A stretch of DNA of 64,000 bases from Candidatus Accumulibacter propinquus (GTDB taxonomy: Bacteria; Pseudomonadota; Gammaproteobacteria; Burkholderiales; Rhodocyclaceae): the NCBI GenBank assembly GCA_016714935.1, contig JADKBU010000009.1, positions 1-64,000 on the forward strand, given 5' to 3'. Below the pieces are notes generated by a model. It was not told the DNA's origin. It did no database searches and saw nothing but the letters and a program-made list of their open reading frames with translations. The position numbers and the translations under genes were made by a program. Below, piece by piece: positions 27,119 through 36,465 of this stretch (position 1 is the first letter of the stretch; each line of letters opens with the position of its first letter).

Positions 27119-28906
27119 ATGCCCAAGCTCTCCAACCCTTCGGAAATTGCCCGGGAAGCCCTGCGCCTTCTGGCTGTCAGGCGGATGTCTCCCTCCCCAG
27201 AGAACTACCGGCAGCTTTACAACGAGATTGCCGGCATTGCGGAGGATGTCGGTAACGCATTTCCGGAGCGTGAACTCAAAGGGCTGCTGGATTCGCTGCC
27301 CAAAGAGAACGCGGCCCAGCAGAAACTGGCCAAGCGCTTCGAGCAGGCGCTGAAGGGAAAAAACTGGGGCGGCATCAGCGAGGGCTTTGCCGAATTGGCG
27401 CAGCAACTCGGCAAAGCTCAGGAATTGCCCTGGAGCGAACTGATTGGCAATTTCCTCCGCCAATGGGAAAACAAGCAGGCTGGCCTGACCATCGCTCGCA
27501 AGCGTGAAGCCCTTGAACGTGTATTGGCCAGCGGTTCAGGCAACGGTGATTTACTGTTCACAAGGTTGCAGGGCTTGGTGAAATCGTGGTCACTCAACGC
27601 CCCGGTCGGCGACGAAATGACCCTGGTGGAACACCCGGCGATAGCCGGACCGGAGTCCGGCGCCCCGCCGGCGGACAATGTCTCCGTCACCACGCCAACC
27701 GTCAACGATTTGTCGAACGAACTACGCGACACCTTCGCCTACACGCTTGAAACACTCGTTACGTCACAACTCGCCGATCAACCGGACATTGCCGCAGATG
27801 CCCGCGCGCTGGCGCACAAGGTTCGCACGGCAACTTCAGCGGCAGCAATCGACGCCTTGCTGGCCAATGTCAAGCGCCTGGCATTCCGCCTTGAGCTCCT
27901 GACCGAAGACCGTGCCGAACTGCGTGCAGGTTTGCTCAATTTGCTGCAACTGCTGATCGAGAACGTCGGCGAACTGGTCGTTGAGGACCGCTGGCTGGCG
28001 GGACAAATCGATATCGTACGGGACATCGTCTCTGCTCCCTTGAACGTCCGCTCCCTTGGTGACGCCGAGAGCCGCCTCAAGGACGTCATCTTCAAGCAGA
28101 GCCAGCTCAAGCACAGCCTTAACGAAGCCAAGGAGAACCTCAAGCAGATGCTTGCCGGCTTCGTCGATCACCTGGCAGAATTTGCCGATTCGACCTCGGA
28201 CTATCATGACAAGATCGAAATCTGCGCCAAGAGGATCAGCAAGACCGAGGACATCACCCAACTGGAAGAGGTGCTCGCCGAAGTGATTCGGGAAACCAGC
28301 ATCATCCAGTTGAATGCCCAGCGCTCGCGTGACGACCTGCGTACCGCCAAGAAGCGCGTCGAAGAAGCCGAGAAGCGGATCGGTGAATTGCAGATGGAAC
28401 TCGACAAGGCCAGCACGCTGGTGCGGCACGACCAACTGACCGGTACCCTCAACCGGCGGGGACTGGAAGAAGCATTCGACAAGGAAACCGCACGCGCCCA
28501 ACGCCGCCAGTCGACGCTGTGTGTCGCCATGCTCGACATCGACAACTTCAAGAAGCTCAATGACTCACTGGGACACGATGCAGGCGACGCTGCCCTGATC
28601 CACCTGGCGACCGTCATCCGGGAGACCATGCGACCGCAGGACACCGTTGCCCGCTTCGGCGGCGAGGAGTTCATCATCGTGTTGCCCGACACGACCTCCG
28701 AAGACGCGCGGACGGCTCTCGTTCGGCTCCAACGCGAGTTGACCCGACGCATCTTCCTGCACAACAACAATCGACAACTGATCACCTTCAGTGCCGGGGT
28801 TACCGATTTTCGGCCAGGCGACACACAGGTTTCGGTGACCAAGCGTGCCGACGACGCCATGTATGCTGCCAAGCAGGCCGGCAAGAATCGGGTCCTCATC
28901 GGCTGA
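27119..28906 (+). CDS. GGDEF diguanylate cyclase with long helical N-terminus
   Basis: 595 residues. The C-terminal GGDEF domain (about 435–595) has the RxGGEEF active site (ARFGGEEFIIVLP) with DIDNFKKLNDSLGHDAGD and DAMYAAKQAGKNR, so it should make cyclic di-GMP from two GTP. The first 430 residues contain no membrane segment; they are largely alpha-helical with a coiled coil just before GGDEF (RTAKKRVEEAEKRIGELQMEL), a layout seen in other betaproteobacterial cytoplasmic cyclases. No inhibitory RxxD site was evident. It is monocistronic, followed by a 7-bp hairpin. Confidence 0.92.
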   Translation: MPKLSNPSEIAREALRLLAVRRMSPSPENYRQLYNEIAGIAEDVGNAFPERELKGLLDSLPKENAAQQKLAKRFEQALKGKNWGGISEGFAELAQQLGKAQELPWSELIGNFLRQWENKQAGLTIARKREALERVLASGSGNGDLLFTRLQGLVKSWSLNAPVGDEMTLVEHPAIAGPESGAPPADNVSVTTPTVNDLSNELRDTFAYTLETLVTSQLADQPDIAADARALAHKVRTATSAAAIDALLANVKRLAFRLELLTEDRAELRAGLLNLLQLLIENVGELVVEDRWLAGQIDIVRDIVSAPLNVRSLGDAESRLKDVIFKQSQLKHSLNEAKENLKQMLAGFVDHLAEFADSTSDYHDKIEICAKRISKTEDITQLEEVLAEVIRETSIIQLNAQRSRDDLRTAKKRVEEAEKRIGELQMELDKASTLVRHDQLTGTLNRRGLEEAFDKETARAQRRQSTLCVAMLDIDNFKKLNDSLGHDAGDAALIHLATVIRETMRPQDTVARFGGEEFIIVLPDTTSEDARTALVRLQRELTRRIFLHNNNRQLITFSAGVTDFRPGDTQVSVTKRADDAMYAAKQAGKNRVLIG

Positions 28907-28927
28907 AGCGAACCGACCCCAGGAGCA

Positions 28928-28944
28928 CAAGGCGAACCGCCTTG
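28928..28944. terminator. Hairpin after diguanylate cyclase
   Basis: CAAGGCG-AAC-CGCCTTG, a perfect 7-bp stem with a 3-nt loop, 21 bp after the stop codon. It lacks a clear T-run, so termination efficiency is uncertain. Confidence 0.45.
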
Positions 28945-28984
28945 CCGGATATCCCTGTGTAGCCCATCTACGACGCGAGAACAA

Positions 28985-30491
28985 ATGCACAAGATCGACC
29001 TACTCTACGCGAAGAACCTGATCACCCGAAAGGCCACTGCCGTCCGGCAGGAGTTGTCGTTTCTCCTGCTGGTCGAGAACCTGGCGTTCGTCAAGCGTGT
29101 GGATGTCGTGTGGAGCGGGGAAGACGGGCAATGGCGCACCCTGCCCGCCCACTTCCACAGCACGATTGATGACCACAAGGAATACTGGCTCGCCCGGGTT
29201 GCATTCACCCTTGGGCCAGACGAACCCCTTCCTGGCAACGTTCAGTTCGCGGTGCGCTACCAAACGCCCGGCGCCGAATACTGGGACAACAATCACGGCG
29301 AAAACCATTCGATTCAGGCGGATTCCGGGATCCGGGTGGACCAGCAACACCCCCTTCTGAACGTTGAGTTCGAGAGCAATCTGACAGACGGACAAAGCCT
29401 CCTGCCCATCGCAGTGGCAGTCGACAGAAGTCTGCACGTCAAGCGCGTCACCGTTCACTGGACCCGTGACGAGTGGAAGACTACGCACAAGTCCAACTGC
29501 CGCTTCCGGCTGAACTATTGGGATGCCGAGTTTCTCAGCAATGCCAGAAACCCCAACCACTACGGCAGCCAGATCTGGCATGCTGCGCTCAAGGTCGACG
29601 ATGCCTTCCGGGTACGATACAAGATTTCCTGCGAAACCCGGCAGCGCGTTCTCTGGGACGACAATTTCGGCAAGAGCCATGCAATCCAGCGGCGCCCGCT
29701 AAAGGTTCTGGTCCTGAACCTGCATTGCCGCCAGGAAGACAACCAGGACTACAAGCTGTCACTGATTGCCGAGGCGATCGGTGCCCTTGAGGTTGATATC
29801 ATCTGTCTCCAGGAAGTTGCAGAACTGTGGAATAACGGCCAGGGTGATTGGCAGACCAATACGGCGAGAATCATCAATGAGCGGCTCGCCTCGCCCTATC
29901 ATCTGGTGACGGACTGGTCGCATCTGGGCTTTGCGCGTTATCGCGAAGGTGTTGCCATCCTGAGCAGATACCCGATCGAGAAGCATGCCGCAAGATATGT
30001 CTCGGCTAGTCGCGACCCCTACAGTATTCATTCGAGAAAGGTGGTGATGGGCCAGATCAGGGTACCGCATGTCGGCTTGCTCAATGTATTTTCGTCCCAC
30101 CTGAGTTGGTGGGACGATGGTTTCCCGGAGCAGTTCGAGGCGTTGAGGCAGTGGGCGGCCGCTGAACATGGCGCGCAGGTTGCCGCCACCCTGCTCGGCG
30201 GGGATTTCAACATCAAGGCCGGTTCCAGTGGTTACCAGTTGGTGGCCAACTCGCACGAATACGACGACCAGTACCTGTCGGCAACTTCGCCGCAGTTATT
30301 TCGACGGATCTTCGAAACCCGGGATCCGGGCGTGGCAGCACGACCTCGACGATGATCATCGTATCGACTATGTATTCCTCCGCAAGGGAAGCAATCTTCG
30401 CGTCACCTCGGGACGAACCGTGTTCACTGAGCAGGACTATGGAACCGTGTCCGATCACTGCGGCTATCTGATGACCTTCGAGCCGAAGTGA
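28985..30491 (+). pseudogene. CBM21-like/CBM21-like/endonuclease-exonuclease-phosphatase protein, one frameshift
   Basis: With one base removed the gene encodes about 501 residues. Two tandem modules (about 1–115 and 118–235) resemble starch-binding CBM21 domains, each ending in the typical YWDNNHGENHSI / LWDDNFGKSHAI motif and containing KRVDVVW / KRVTVHW...WKTT. The endonuclease/exonuclease/phosphatase fold follows, with VLNLHCR, ICLQEVAE, LLGGDFNIKAG and, after the break, DDDHRIDYVF and SDHCGYL, so every metal and catalytic motif survives. The break is an extra G at 30328–30330 (GATCCGGGCGTGG). Without correction the protein ends at 30355 and loses the last two motifs. There is no signal peptide. 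Carbohydrate targeting of a phosphodiesterase is inferred; substrate unknown. A phospholipase-D-like gene follows by 80 bp. Confidence 0.78.
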
Positions 30492-30571
30492 CCTGCATGA
30501 GCAGGAATGTGGCGGCATCGGCACAGGTTCGGCTGGTACCGCTTTAACCAATACAACAGCAACGCAGTGGG

Positions 30572-32170
30572 ATGATGAAGACAGCAGAGAATTATGCAGT
30601 TCCTGTGCACGGCAATCTTGGTGGCTCCTGCCTGCGGGTAAATGACTTCAACGAGAAATTTCACCTGCGCTGGGGCAAGATAAGCTTCGATGTGTGGTTC
30701 GGTGTGCAGGTGAATATCAAGGTTATTCTCAAGGTCTATCGGAATAACAACATCTGCGAAACGTACATCGTCGACACCGACCCTTACGATATCCAGTGGA
30801 ACCATCACCGGCGGCGGACCAGGGATTTCTATATCCACCCTTGCTCCGCCACCTTCGGGCAGGCCAACTGTGTCAAGTTCGCCTTCATCGCGCATGTAGA
30901 AGAACGCTCCATCGCTTCACAGATGGAGTATATCTTCATGGACTGGCCCCAATTGAGGGACGAGCATCCGCAATACCGAAGAATCAGCCCGGAATGGGCA
31001 ACCAGCAACCCTTTCCGTACGCACGAGGGGAATGCCTGGCAACTCCAGAGCGATGTCGATTGGTACAACCATCATTTCGAATCGCTGCACCTGACTCCCA
31101 AGTTCACCAAGGGACAACAGTACCATCCCTATCACCCCAAGCGCTTCATACACGATCACATCGACAAGGTCGTGCGCTGCAAGAATGAAAACCCAAATCG
31201 CTTCTGCACGATCAAGGTCAGCGTCGATTGCATCGACGACAATGACTTTACCCACCACCTGGTGCATGCCAGCAACCATGGTGTCTGCGTGCAATGCATT
31301 GTCGACTGGAGAAAGATGACGCTGACCAACAGTTCGAACTATGCGCGTCTGAAGCGCGCCGGCATCGAACTGCTGGGGGTATTTTGCACGCCGCACCATC
31401 ACCTGATCGAGGTCGCTCCCGACATGCATACCAAGTTCATCATCTTCAACGATGAAGACTGCATATTAGGGTCGTTCAATATCACCTTTGATCGATGGTG
31501 GGCCAATTGGGAATCCGGGATGAGTTTTCATTCGAAAGGCGTATGCCGTTTGCTGGACAACGTATTTCAGAGCGAACGCGGCGGGGTGATTCAAAAATAC
31601 GGGATCGACCCACTGAGTCCTTTCAACCTGCTCTACACCTACGGCCGACACACATTAATGGACGGCAAGTATTACCGTCCGCACCATGCCATCCTGGCCG
31701 AGATACACCGCGCCAGACGTTCCATCAAACTCACGCTGTTTCTGATCGGCAACCTTCTGGGCGAACACGGAGACAGCGTGGTCGATGCCCTGATACACGC
31801 GCAGCAGCGCGGCGTGCATGTGCATATCCTGCTCAACGGGCATCTTGCCCGGCAGGGGCAAGTCGGCACCGAACGTACGATGCAGGAGGAACTTGATCGC
31901 CCCCTCTTGCCGGCAGCACAAGCGCTGCGATCGGCCGGAATCGCGGTGGGGCTGGTCTACGGACAAGCCGATCAACCAGTTCCTTATTCTCCGATTCACT
32001 CCAAGTACTGCATCATCGACGAAGCGACGATCATCGAAGGGAGCTTCAACTGGTACAACACTTCGGTGTTTTCGCATGACTTGACGGTACTGGCAACCAA
32101 TCGCGAAGTAGCGAAGGCATATCTGCACGAGTTCGAGCAAATACAGCGTCTTTTCAGAATCTATTACTGA
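30572..32170 (+). CDS. Phospholipase-D-like protein with two HKD motifs
   Basis: 532 residues. The N-terminal 110 residues form a beta-rich domain (GKISFDVWFGVQVNIKVILK, VKFAFIAHVE) that may be a distant binding module. The two phospholipase-D half sites are intact: MHTKFIIFNDEDCILGSFN (about 286) and IHSKYCIIDEATIIEGSFNW (about 475), each H-x-K-x4-D/E followed by GSFN. Such enzymes cleave phosphodiesters in lipids or nucleic acids through a covalent His intermediate. No signal peptide or membrane helix is seen. It probably forms a unit with the preceding nuclease-fold gene; both have N-terminal beta modules. Substrate is unknown: candidates are phospholipid, nucleic acid or a phosphorylated polymer. 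Confidence 0.85.
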   Translation: MMKTAENYAVPVHGNLGGSCLRVNDFNEKFHLRWGKISFDVWFGVQVNIKVILKVYRNNNICETYIVDTDPYDIQWNHHRRRTRDFYIHPCSATFGQANCVKFAFIAHVEERSIASQMEYIFMDWPQLRDEHPQYRRISPEWATSNPFRTHEGNAWQLQSDVDWYNHHFESLHLTPKFTKGQQYHPYHPKRFIHDHIDKVVRCKNENPNRFCTIKVSVDCIDDNDFTHHLVHASNHGVCVQCIVDWRKMTLTNSSNYARLKRAGIELLGVFCTPHHHLIEVAPDMHTKFIIFNDEDCILGSFNITFDRWWANWESGMSFHSKGVCRLLDNVFQSERGGVIQKYGIDPLSPFNLLYTYGRHTLMDGKYYRPHHAILAEIHRARRSIKLTLFLIGNLLGEHGDSVVDALIHAQQRGVHVHILLNGHLARQGQVGTERTMQEELDRPLLPAAQALRSAGIAVGLVYGQADQPVPYSPIHSKYCIIDEATIIEGSFNWYNTSVFSHDLTVLATNREVAKAYLHEFEQIQRLFRIYY

Positions 32171-32183
32171 GGCCCGATCCTTC

Positions 32184-32202
32184 GTTCCCGCCTGTCGGGA
32201 AC
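32184..32202. terminator. Hairpin after phospholipase-D-like gene
   Basis: GTTCCCG-CCTGT-CGGGAAC, a perfect 7-bp stem 13 bp after the stop codon; no T-run follows. Confidence 0.45.
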
Positions 32203-32467
32203 CGGGGAATGGTGAGCCACCGACACCGCATGCGCACCTGCCACGAGTTGACCACACTCCCCTTGACAACAGGCATTTGACTCAGTATGCAGCGCCAAGG
32301 ATACTTCGTCTGCGTGGTTGAAACGCCTTCCCTCGGGGTTCATTTGCTCAAGGTCGCTGCTGAAAATGCTCTGCCGAGGAGTCGTCATGCAACCAGCACG
32401 GACACCCCGTGCTATTTTCGATCCGGATTCCCGCCTTTTTCAACACCCACTCACTGTCGAGGAAATC

Positions 32468-33724
32468 ATGCCCAAACTGTTCATTGAAGATCTCGCCCTC
32501 GAAGGCAAGCGCGCCTTGATCCGCGTTGACTTCAACGTCCCCCAGGACAAAGTCAGCGGCGCCATTACCAACACCAAGCGCATCGAGGCCGCATTGCCGA
32601 CGATCAAGTATGCCCTGGACAAGGGTGCAGCCGTCATTCTCATGTCGCACCTCGGGCGCCCCGACGGGAAAGTCGTGCCGCAATACAGCCTGGCGCCGGT
32701 TGCCACCGCTCTCGAAGGCCTTCTCGGCAAACCTGTGACCTTCCTTTCCGACTGTGTCGGGCCGGAAGTCGAGGCCGCATGCGCGCAGATCAAGCCCGGC
32801 GAAGTCATCCTGCTCGAGAACCTTCGTTTCCATATCGAGGAAGAAGGCAAAGCCACCGCGACCGGCCCCGACGGTACGGTCACCAAGATCAAGGCCAACC
32901 CGGAAAACGTGAAAGCCTTCCGCGCGTCGCTGACCAGGCTCGCCGACGTCTACATCAATGACGCCTTCGGCACCGCTCACCGCGACCACTCGTCGATGAC
33001 CGGCGTGCAGTTGCCCGAACGTGCGGCCGGCTACCTGATGAACAAGGAACTGGCGGCTTTTTCGGCCGTTCTCGAATCGCCGCAGCGTCCGCTGCTGGCC
33101 ATCCTCGGCGGCGCCAAGGTCGCCGACAAGATTCAGTTGATCAACAATCTGCTCGACAAGGCGGACCAGATCATCATCGGCGGCGGCATGGCCTTCACCT
33201 TCAAGAAGGTCCTCTCCGGAATGCCGATCGGCAACTCCCTGTTCGACGCAGAAGGAGCCAAACTCGTACCCGGCCTGATGGACAAGGCCCGCGAGAAAGG
33301 CAAGCAGATCCTGCTGCCCGTGGACTTCGTCATCGGCGACAAGTTTGACGCCGCGGCCAACACCGGCAGTGCCAACGACGTCGACGGCATCCCCGACGGC
33401 TGGCTGGGGCTTGATTGCGGTCCGGAATCGACGCGCCTCTTCAGCGACGCGATCCTGCAGGCGAAGACCATCATCTGGAACGGCCCGGCCGGCGTCTTCG
33501 AGTTCGAGAAGTTCGAAGCGGGCACCCGGGCCATGGCTGAAGCAGTCGTCCAGGCCACCGCTGCAGGCGCAATCACCGTGATCGGAGGCGGTGACACGGC
33601 CACTGCCGCGAAGAAGTATGGTGCCGACAAGAAGGTCACCCACAGTTCAACAGGAGGTGGCGCGTCGCTCGAGTACCTCGAAGGCAAAATCCTGCCGGGC
33701 GTCGCCGCCCTTTCCGAGAAATAA
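32468..33724 (+). CDS. pgk: Phosphoglycerate kinase
   Basis: 418 residues from the ATG at 32468, chosen because GAGGAAATC precedes it and MPKLFIEDLALEGKRALIRVDFNVP is the usual N-terminus. It transfers phosphate between 1,3-bisphosphoglycerate and ADP in glycolysis and gluconeogenesis. Visible motifs include VDFNVP, the substrate-binding SHLGRPDG, DAFGTAHRDHSS, the hinge region LAILGGAKVADK, and the nucleotide-binding GGGDTATAAKK near the C-terminus with STGGGASLE. Length matches the family. A strong hairpin and tpiA follow. Confidence 0.97.
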   Translation: MPKLFIEDLALEGKRALIRVDFNVPQDKVSGAITNTKRIEAALPTIKYALDKGAAVILMSHLGRPDGKVVPQYSLAPVATALEGLLGKPVTFLSDCVGPEVEAACAQIKPGEVILLENLRFHIEEEGKATATGPDGTVTKIKANPENVKAFRASLTRLADVYINDAFGTAHRDHSSMTGVQLPERAAGYLMNKELAAFSAVLESPQRPLLAILGGAKVADKIQLINNLLDKADQIIIGGGMAFTFKKVLSGMPIGNSLFDAEGAKLVPGLMDKAREKGKQILLPVDFVIGDKFDAAANTGSANDVDGIPDGWLGLDCGPESTRLFSDAILQAKTIIWNGPAGVFEFEKFEAGTRAMAEAVVQATAAGAITVIGGGDTATAAKKYGADKKVTHSSTGGGASLEYLEGKILPGVAALSEK

Positions 33725-33731
33725 GTGCGGT

Positions 33732-33754
33732 TGGCCCCGGCCTCACCGGGGCCA
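33732..33754. promoter_or_regulatory. Strong hairpin between pgk and tpiA
   Basis: TGGCCCCGG-CCTCA-CCGGGGCCA: perfect 9-bp stem, 5-nt loop, starting 7 bp after the pgk stop and ending 45 bp before tpiA. No T-run follows, so it is more likely a partial attenuator or an mRNA-stabilising structure than a full terminator. Confidence 0.55.
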
Positions 33755-33799
33755 GCTTGCCCATCACTTCACCCAGGAATCACCACATTGAGGAACACC

Positions 33800-34567
33800 A
33801 TGCGCAAGATCGTTATCGCCGGCAACTGGAAAATGAACAAGACCGTTGCCGAATCAGTGAAGCTCGCCACCGACGTGGTGGCAGCTGCCCAAGGCATCCG
33901 GAGTGTAGTCGTCATCATTGCTCCGACCTACCTGGCCCTGGCCAAGGTCGCGGAGGTAGTGCAGGGCAGCAACGTCAAACTCGCGGCTCAGGATGTGCAT
34001 TGGGAAAACCAGGGCGCATTCACCGGCAAGGTGAGCGCAGACATGCTCAAGGAAATCGGCGTCGAGTACGTGATCATCGGCCACTCCGAGCAACGGACGT
34101 ACTTCGGTGAAACCGACGCAACGGTCAACAAGAAGGTCCGCAAGGTCCAGTCACTCGACATGACACCAATCATCTGCATCGGCGAGACGCTCGCGGAACG
34201 TAAGGATGGCCGTCTGGAGAGCGTACTGACCACGCAGGTCAACGGCGCTTACGAAGGTCTTGCCGCCGACGATGCGCTGCGCACGATCATCGCCTACGAA
34301 CCGGTCTGGGCAATTGGTACCGGCGTCACCGCCAGCGACGACGAGGCTCAGCAAGCGCATGCTTTCGTGCGCAGCCTGCTGGCCATACGCTACGGCGAAG
34401 ACGTCGCCCAGTCGATTTCAATCCAGTACGGCGGCTCGATGAAGCCGGAGAACGCTGCCGGCCTGCTGGCTCAGACGGACATCGACGGTGGCTTGATCGG
34501 CGGTGCCGCGCTCAAGGCAGACAGTTTCCTGGGCATCGTCACGCCTGGTGAGTCAATCAGCAAATAA
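33800..34567 (+). CDS. tpiA: Triosephosphate isomerase
   Basis: 255 residues from the ATG at 33800 with GAGGAACACC before it; MRKIVIAGNWKMNKT is the standard N-terminus and includes the catalytic Lys in NWKMN. The catalytic His is in IIGHSEQRTYFGE, the Glu in IIAYEPVWAIGTG, and the phosphate-gripping loop is seen with YGGSMKPENA and GGLIGGAALK. It interconverts dihydroxyacetone phosphate and glyceraldehyde 3-phosphate. It shares direction with pgk, separated by 75 bp and a hairpin, and is convergent with hisC. Confidence 0.97.
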   Translation: MRKIVIAGNWKMNKTVAESVKLATDVVAAAQGIRSVVVIIAPTYLALAKVAEVVQGSNVKLAAQDVHWENQGAFTGKVSADMLKEIGVEYVIIGHSEQRTYFGETDATVNKKVRKVQSLDMTPIICIGETLAERKDGRLESVLTTQVNGAYEGLAADDALRTIIAYEPVWAIGTGVTASDDEAQQAHAFVRSLLAIRYGEDVAQSISIQYGGSMKPENAAGLLAQTDIDGGLIGGAALKADSFLGIVTPGESISK

Positions 34568-34621
34568 CAGGCACGACGTGGCAAGTGCGGCGCAGGCCTC
34601 CGGCGCCGCGCCGCCCGGACT

Positions 34622-34641
34622 GGCGGGTCGTCAGGCCCGCC
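34622..34641. terminator. Hairpin between convergent tpiA and hisC
   Basis: GGCGGGTC-GTCA-GGCCCGCC, an 8-bp stem with one G·T pair, about 55 bp after tpiA and just before the hisC stop on the other strand. It could terminate in both directions. Confidence 0.55.
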
Positions 34642-34643
34642 GT

Positions 34644-35720
34644 TCAAATCAGGATATTGCGCAGGGCCTCGACCAGCAGTTCGCATTGTGCGTCGGTGCC
34701 GATGGTAATCCGCAGGTACTGGTCGATTCGCGGCAACCTGAAGTGGCGAACGATGATGCCGCACTGGCGCAGGGCGGCGGCGAGTTCACCGGCATCGCGC
34801 TGCGGGTGGCTGGCGAAGATGAAGTTGGCTGCCGACGGAAGAACGGTGAAACCAAGTTCCTGCAGCGCACGGCGCAAAGCCTCACGACTGTCGATGACGG
34901 CTTGTCGCGTCAATTCGAAGTACTCCTGGTCGTCGATCGCGGCAACGGCACCGGCAATCGCGAGGCGATCGAGCGGGTACGAATTGAAGCTGTTCTTGAC
35001 TCTTTCGAGCGCTTCGGTCAAATGGTTCTGGCCCACCGCATAGCCAACCCGCAGTCCGGCCAGCGAACGCGACTTGGAAAGGGTGTGCACCACCAGCAGG
35101 TTTGGATGGCGGTCAACCAGGGCAATCGCCGAATCACCGCCGAAATCGACGTAGGCTTCATCGACCACGACCACCGACTCGCGATGCGCAAGCAGCAAAC
35201 GCTCGATGTCTGCAAGCGGCAGCAGGCAGCCGGTTGGCGCATTCGGGTTGGGAAAGATGATGCCGCCGTTGGCCATGGCATAGTCCTCGACGCGGATGGT
35301 GAACTCCTCATCGAGCGGCACCGTACTAAAGGCAATGTCATAGAGGCCGCAGTAGACCGGATAGAAGCTATAGGTGATGTCCGGAAACAACACCGGCAAC
35401 GTATGCTTGAGCAGCGCCGGAAAGATGTGCGCCAACACTTCATCGGAGCCGTTGCCGACAAATACCTGCTGCGGCCTGATGCCGAAGTCAGCGTAACGGG
35501 CGGCAACTGCCTCCTTGAGGCGATCGGCGTTCGGGTCCGGGTACAGGCGCAGCGACCGCCCACCATTCGCCAGTTCGTCGGCGATTGCCGCCAGGACCTG
35601 TGCCGACGGGGGATAGGGATTTTCGTTGGTGTTCAGCTTGACGAGATTCGGCAGCTTCGGCTGCTCGCCCGGAACGTAAGGCGTCAGACGGTGAACGAGG
35701 GAACTCCAGTAGCGGCTCAT
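34644..35720 (-). CDS. hisC: Histidinol-phosphate aminotransferase
   Basis: About 358 residues if started at MSRYWSSLVHRLTPYVPGEQP (35720); a 10-residue longer form exists. It is a fold type I PLP aminotransferase that makes histidinol phosphate from imidazole acetol phosphate and glutamate. Seen are KLNTNENPYPPS, GNGSDEVL, FPNPNAPTG, DEAYVDFGG and the PLP lysine in HTLSKSRSLAGLRVGYA, plus YLRITIG with the carboxylate-binding Arg. It is transcribed away from hisB with 157 bp between, so the two histidine units probably share a control region. Confidence 0.95.
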   Translation of the reverse strand: MSRYWSSLVHRLTPYVPGEQPKLPNLVKLNTNENPYPPSAQVLAAIADELANGGRSLRLYPDPNADRLKEAVAARYADFGIRPQQVFVGNGSDEVLAHIFPALLKHTLPVLFPDITYSFYPVYCGLYDIAFSTVPLDEEFTIRVEDYAMANGGIIFPNPNAPTGCLLPLADIERLLLAHRESVVVVDEAYVDFGGDSAIALVDRHPNLLVVHTLSKSRSLAGLRVGYAVGQNHLTEALERVKNSFNSYPLDRLAIAGAVAAIDDQEYFELTRQAVIDSREALRRALQELGFTVLPSAANFIFASHPQRDAGELAAALRQCGIIVRHFRLPRIDQYLRITIGTDAQCELLVEALRNILI

Positions 35721-35877
35721 GAAAGGCTGGTCAGGTTGGGTGCACGGCAAGCCTGAAATGGTATCATGCGTCTCTGTCGATGCAGAACCATCGCCTGCCG
35801 GCGATCAACACTTCGCAGCAGCAAACCGAAGCCTTTCCCCACCTGACAGTTTTTTGCCACTCTGCAATGGTCTCACG

Positions 35878-36465
35878 ATGCGGCAAGCAGAAGTTTCCAG
35901 GAATACGCTCGAAACCCGGATCACCGTTCGTCTGAATCTGGATGGCAACGGCAGGGGAAGCTTCGCCACCGGCGTTCCTTTCCTCGACCACATGCTCGAC
36001 CAGATTTCCCGCCATGGTCTGATCGACCTCGATATCCAGGCCACGGGCGACCTGCATATCGACGCGCACCACACGGTCGAGGATATCGGCATCACACTCG
36101 GCCAGGCGCTGGCCCAGGCACTGGGCGACAAGAAGGGCCTGCGGCGGTACGGGCATGCCTACGTGCCTCTCGACGAGGCGCTGTCACGGGTCGTGGTCGA
36201 TCTTTCCGGCCGACCCGGCCTCGAGTTCCACGTCGATTTCAGCCGCGCAATGATCGGCACGTTCGATGTCGACCTGGTGCATGAGTTTTTCCAGGGCCTC
36301 GTCAATCATGCCCTGCTGACCCTGCACGTCGATAATCTGCGTGGCGACAATGCCCACCACCAGGCCGAAACGGTGTTCAAGGCCTTCGGTCGTGCGCTGC
36401 GCATGGCCCTGGAACACGACCCACGCGCCAGCGACAGCATTCCATCGACCAAAGGCTCCCTGTGA
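35878..36465 (+). CDS. hisB: Imidazoleglycerol-phosphate dehydratase
   Basis: 195 residues from the ATG at 35878; the frame is open upstream, but MRQAEVSRNTLETRITVRLNLDG is the normal N-terminus and the length is typical of the monofunctional enzyme. Manganese-binding motifs are FLDHMLDQISRHG, HHTVEDIGITLG, and DNAHHQAETVFKAFGRALR. It dehydrates imidazoleglycerol phosphate to imidazole acetol phosphate, the substrate of HisC. First gene of hisBHAFIE; its stop overlaps the hisH start. Confidence 0.96.
   Translation: MRQAEVSRNTLETRITVRLNLDGNGRGSFATGVPFLDHMLDQISRHGLIDLDIQATGDLHIDAHHTVEDIGITLGQALAQALGDKKGLRRYGHAYVPLDEALSRVVVDLSGRPGLEFHVDFSRAMIGTFDVDLVHEFFQGLVNHALLTLHVDNLRGDNAHHQAETVFKAFGRALRMALEHDPRASDSIPSTKGSL

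Noticed and set aside
30168..30491. Separate 107-codon gene after the CBM-nuclease
   Set aside because: Its second half carries the missing catalytic motifs of the nuclease fold; it is the same gene after a one-base insertion.
30928..32170. Cardiolipin synthase as the name for the phospholipase-D-like gene
   Set aside because: There are no membrane helices at the N-terminus and the HKD spacing is not specific, so only the superfamily is claimed.
32348..33643. 431-codon minus-strand frame opposite pgk
   Set aside because: pgk on the plus strand is unmistakable, and the opposite frame has no motif.
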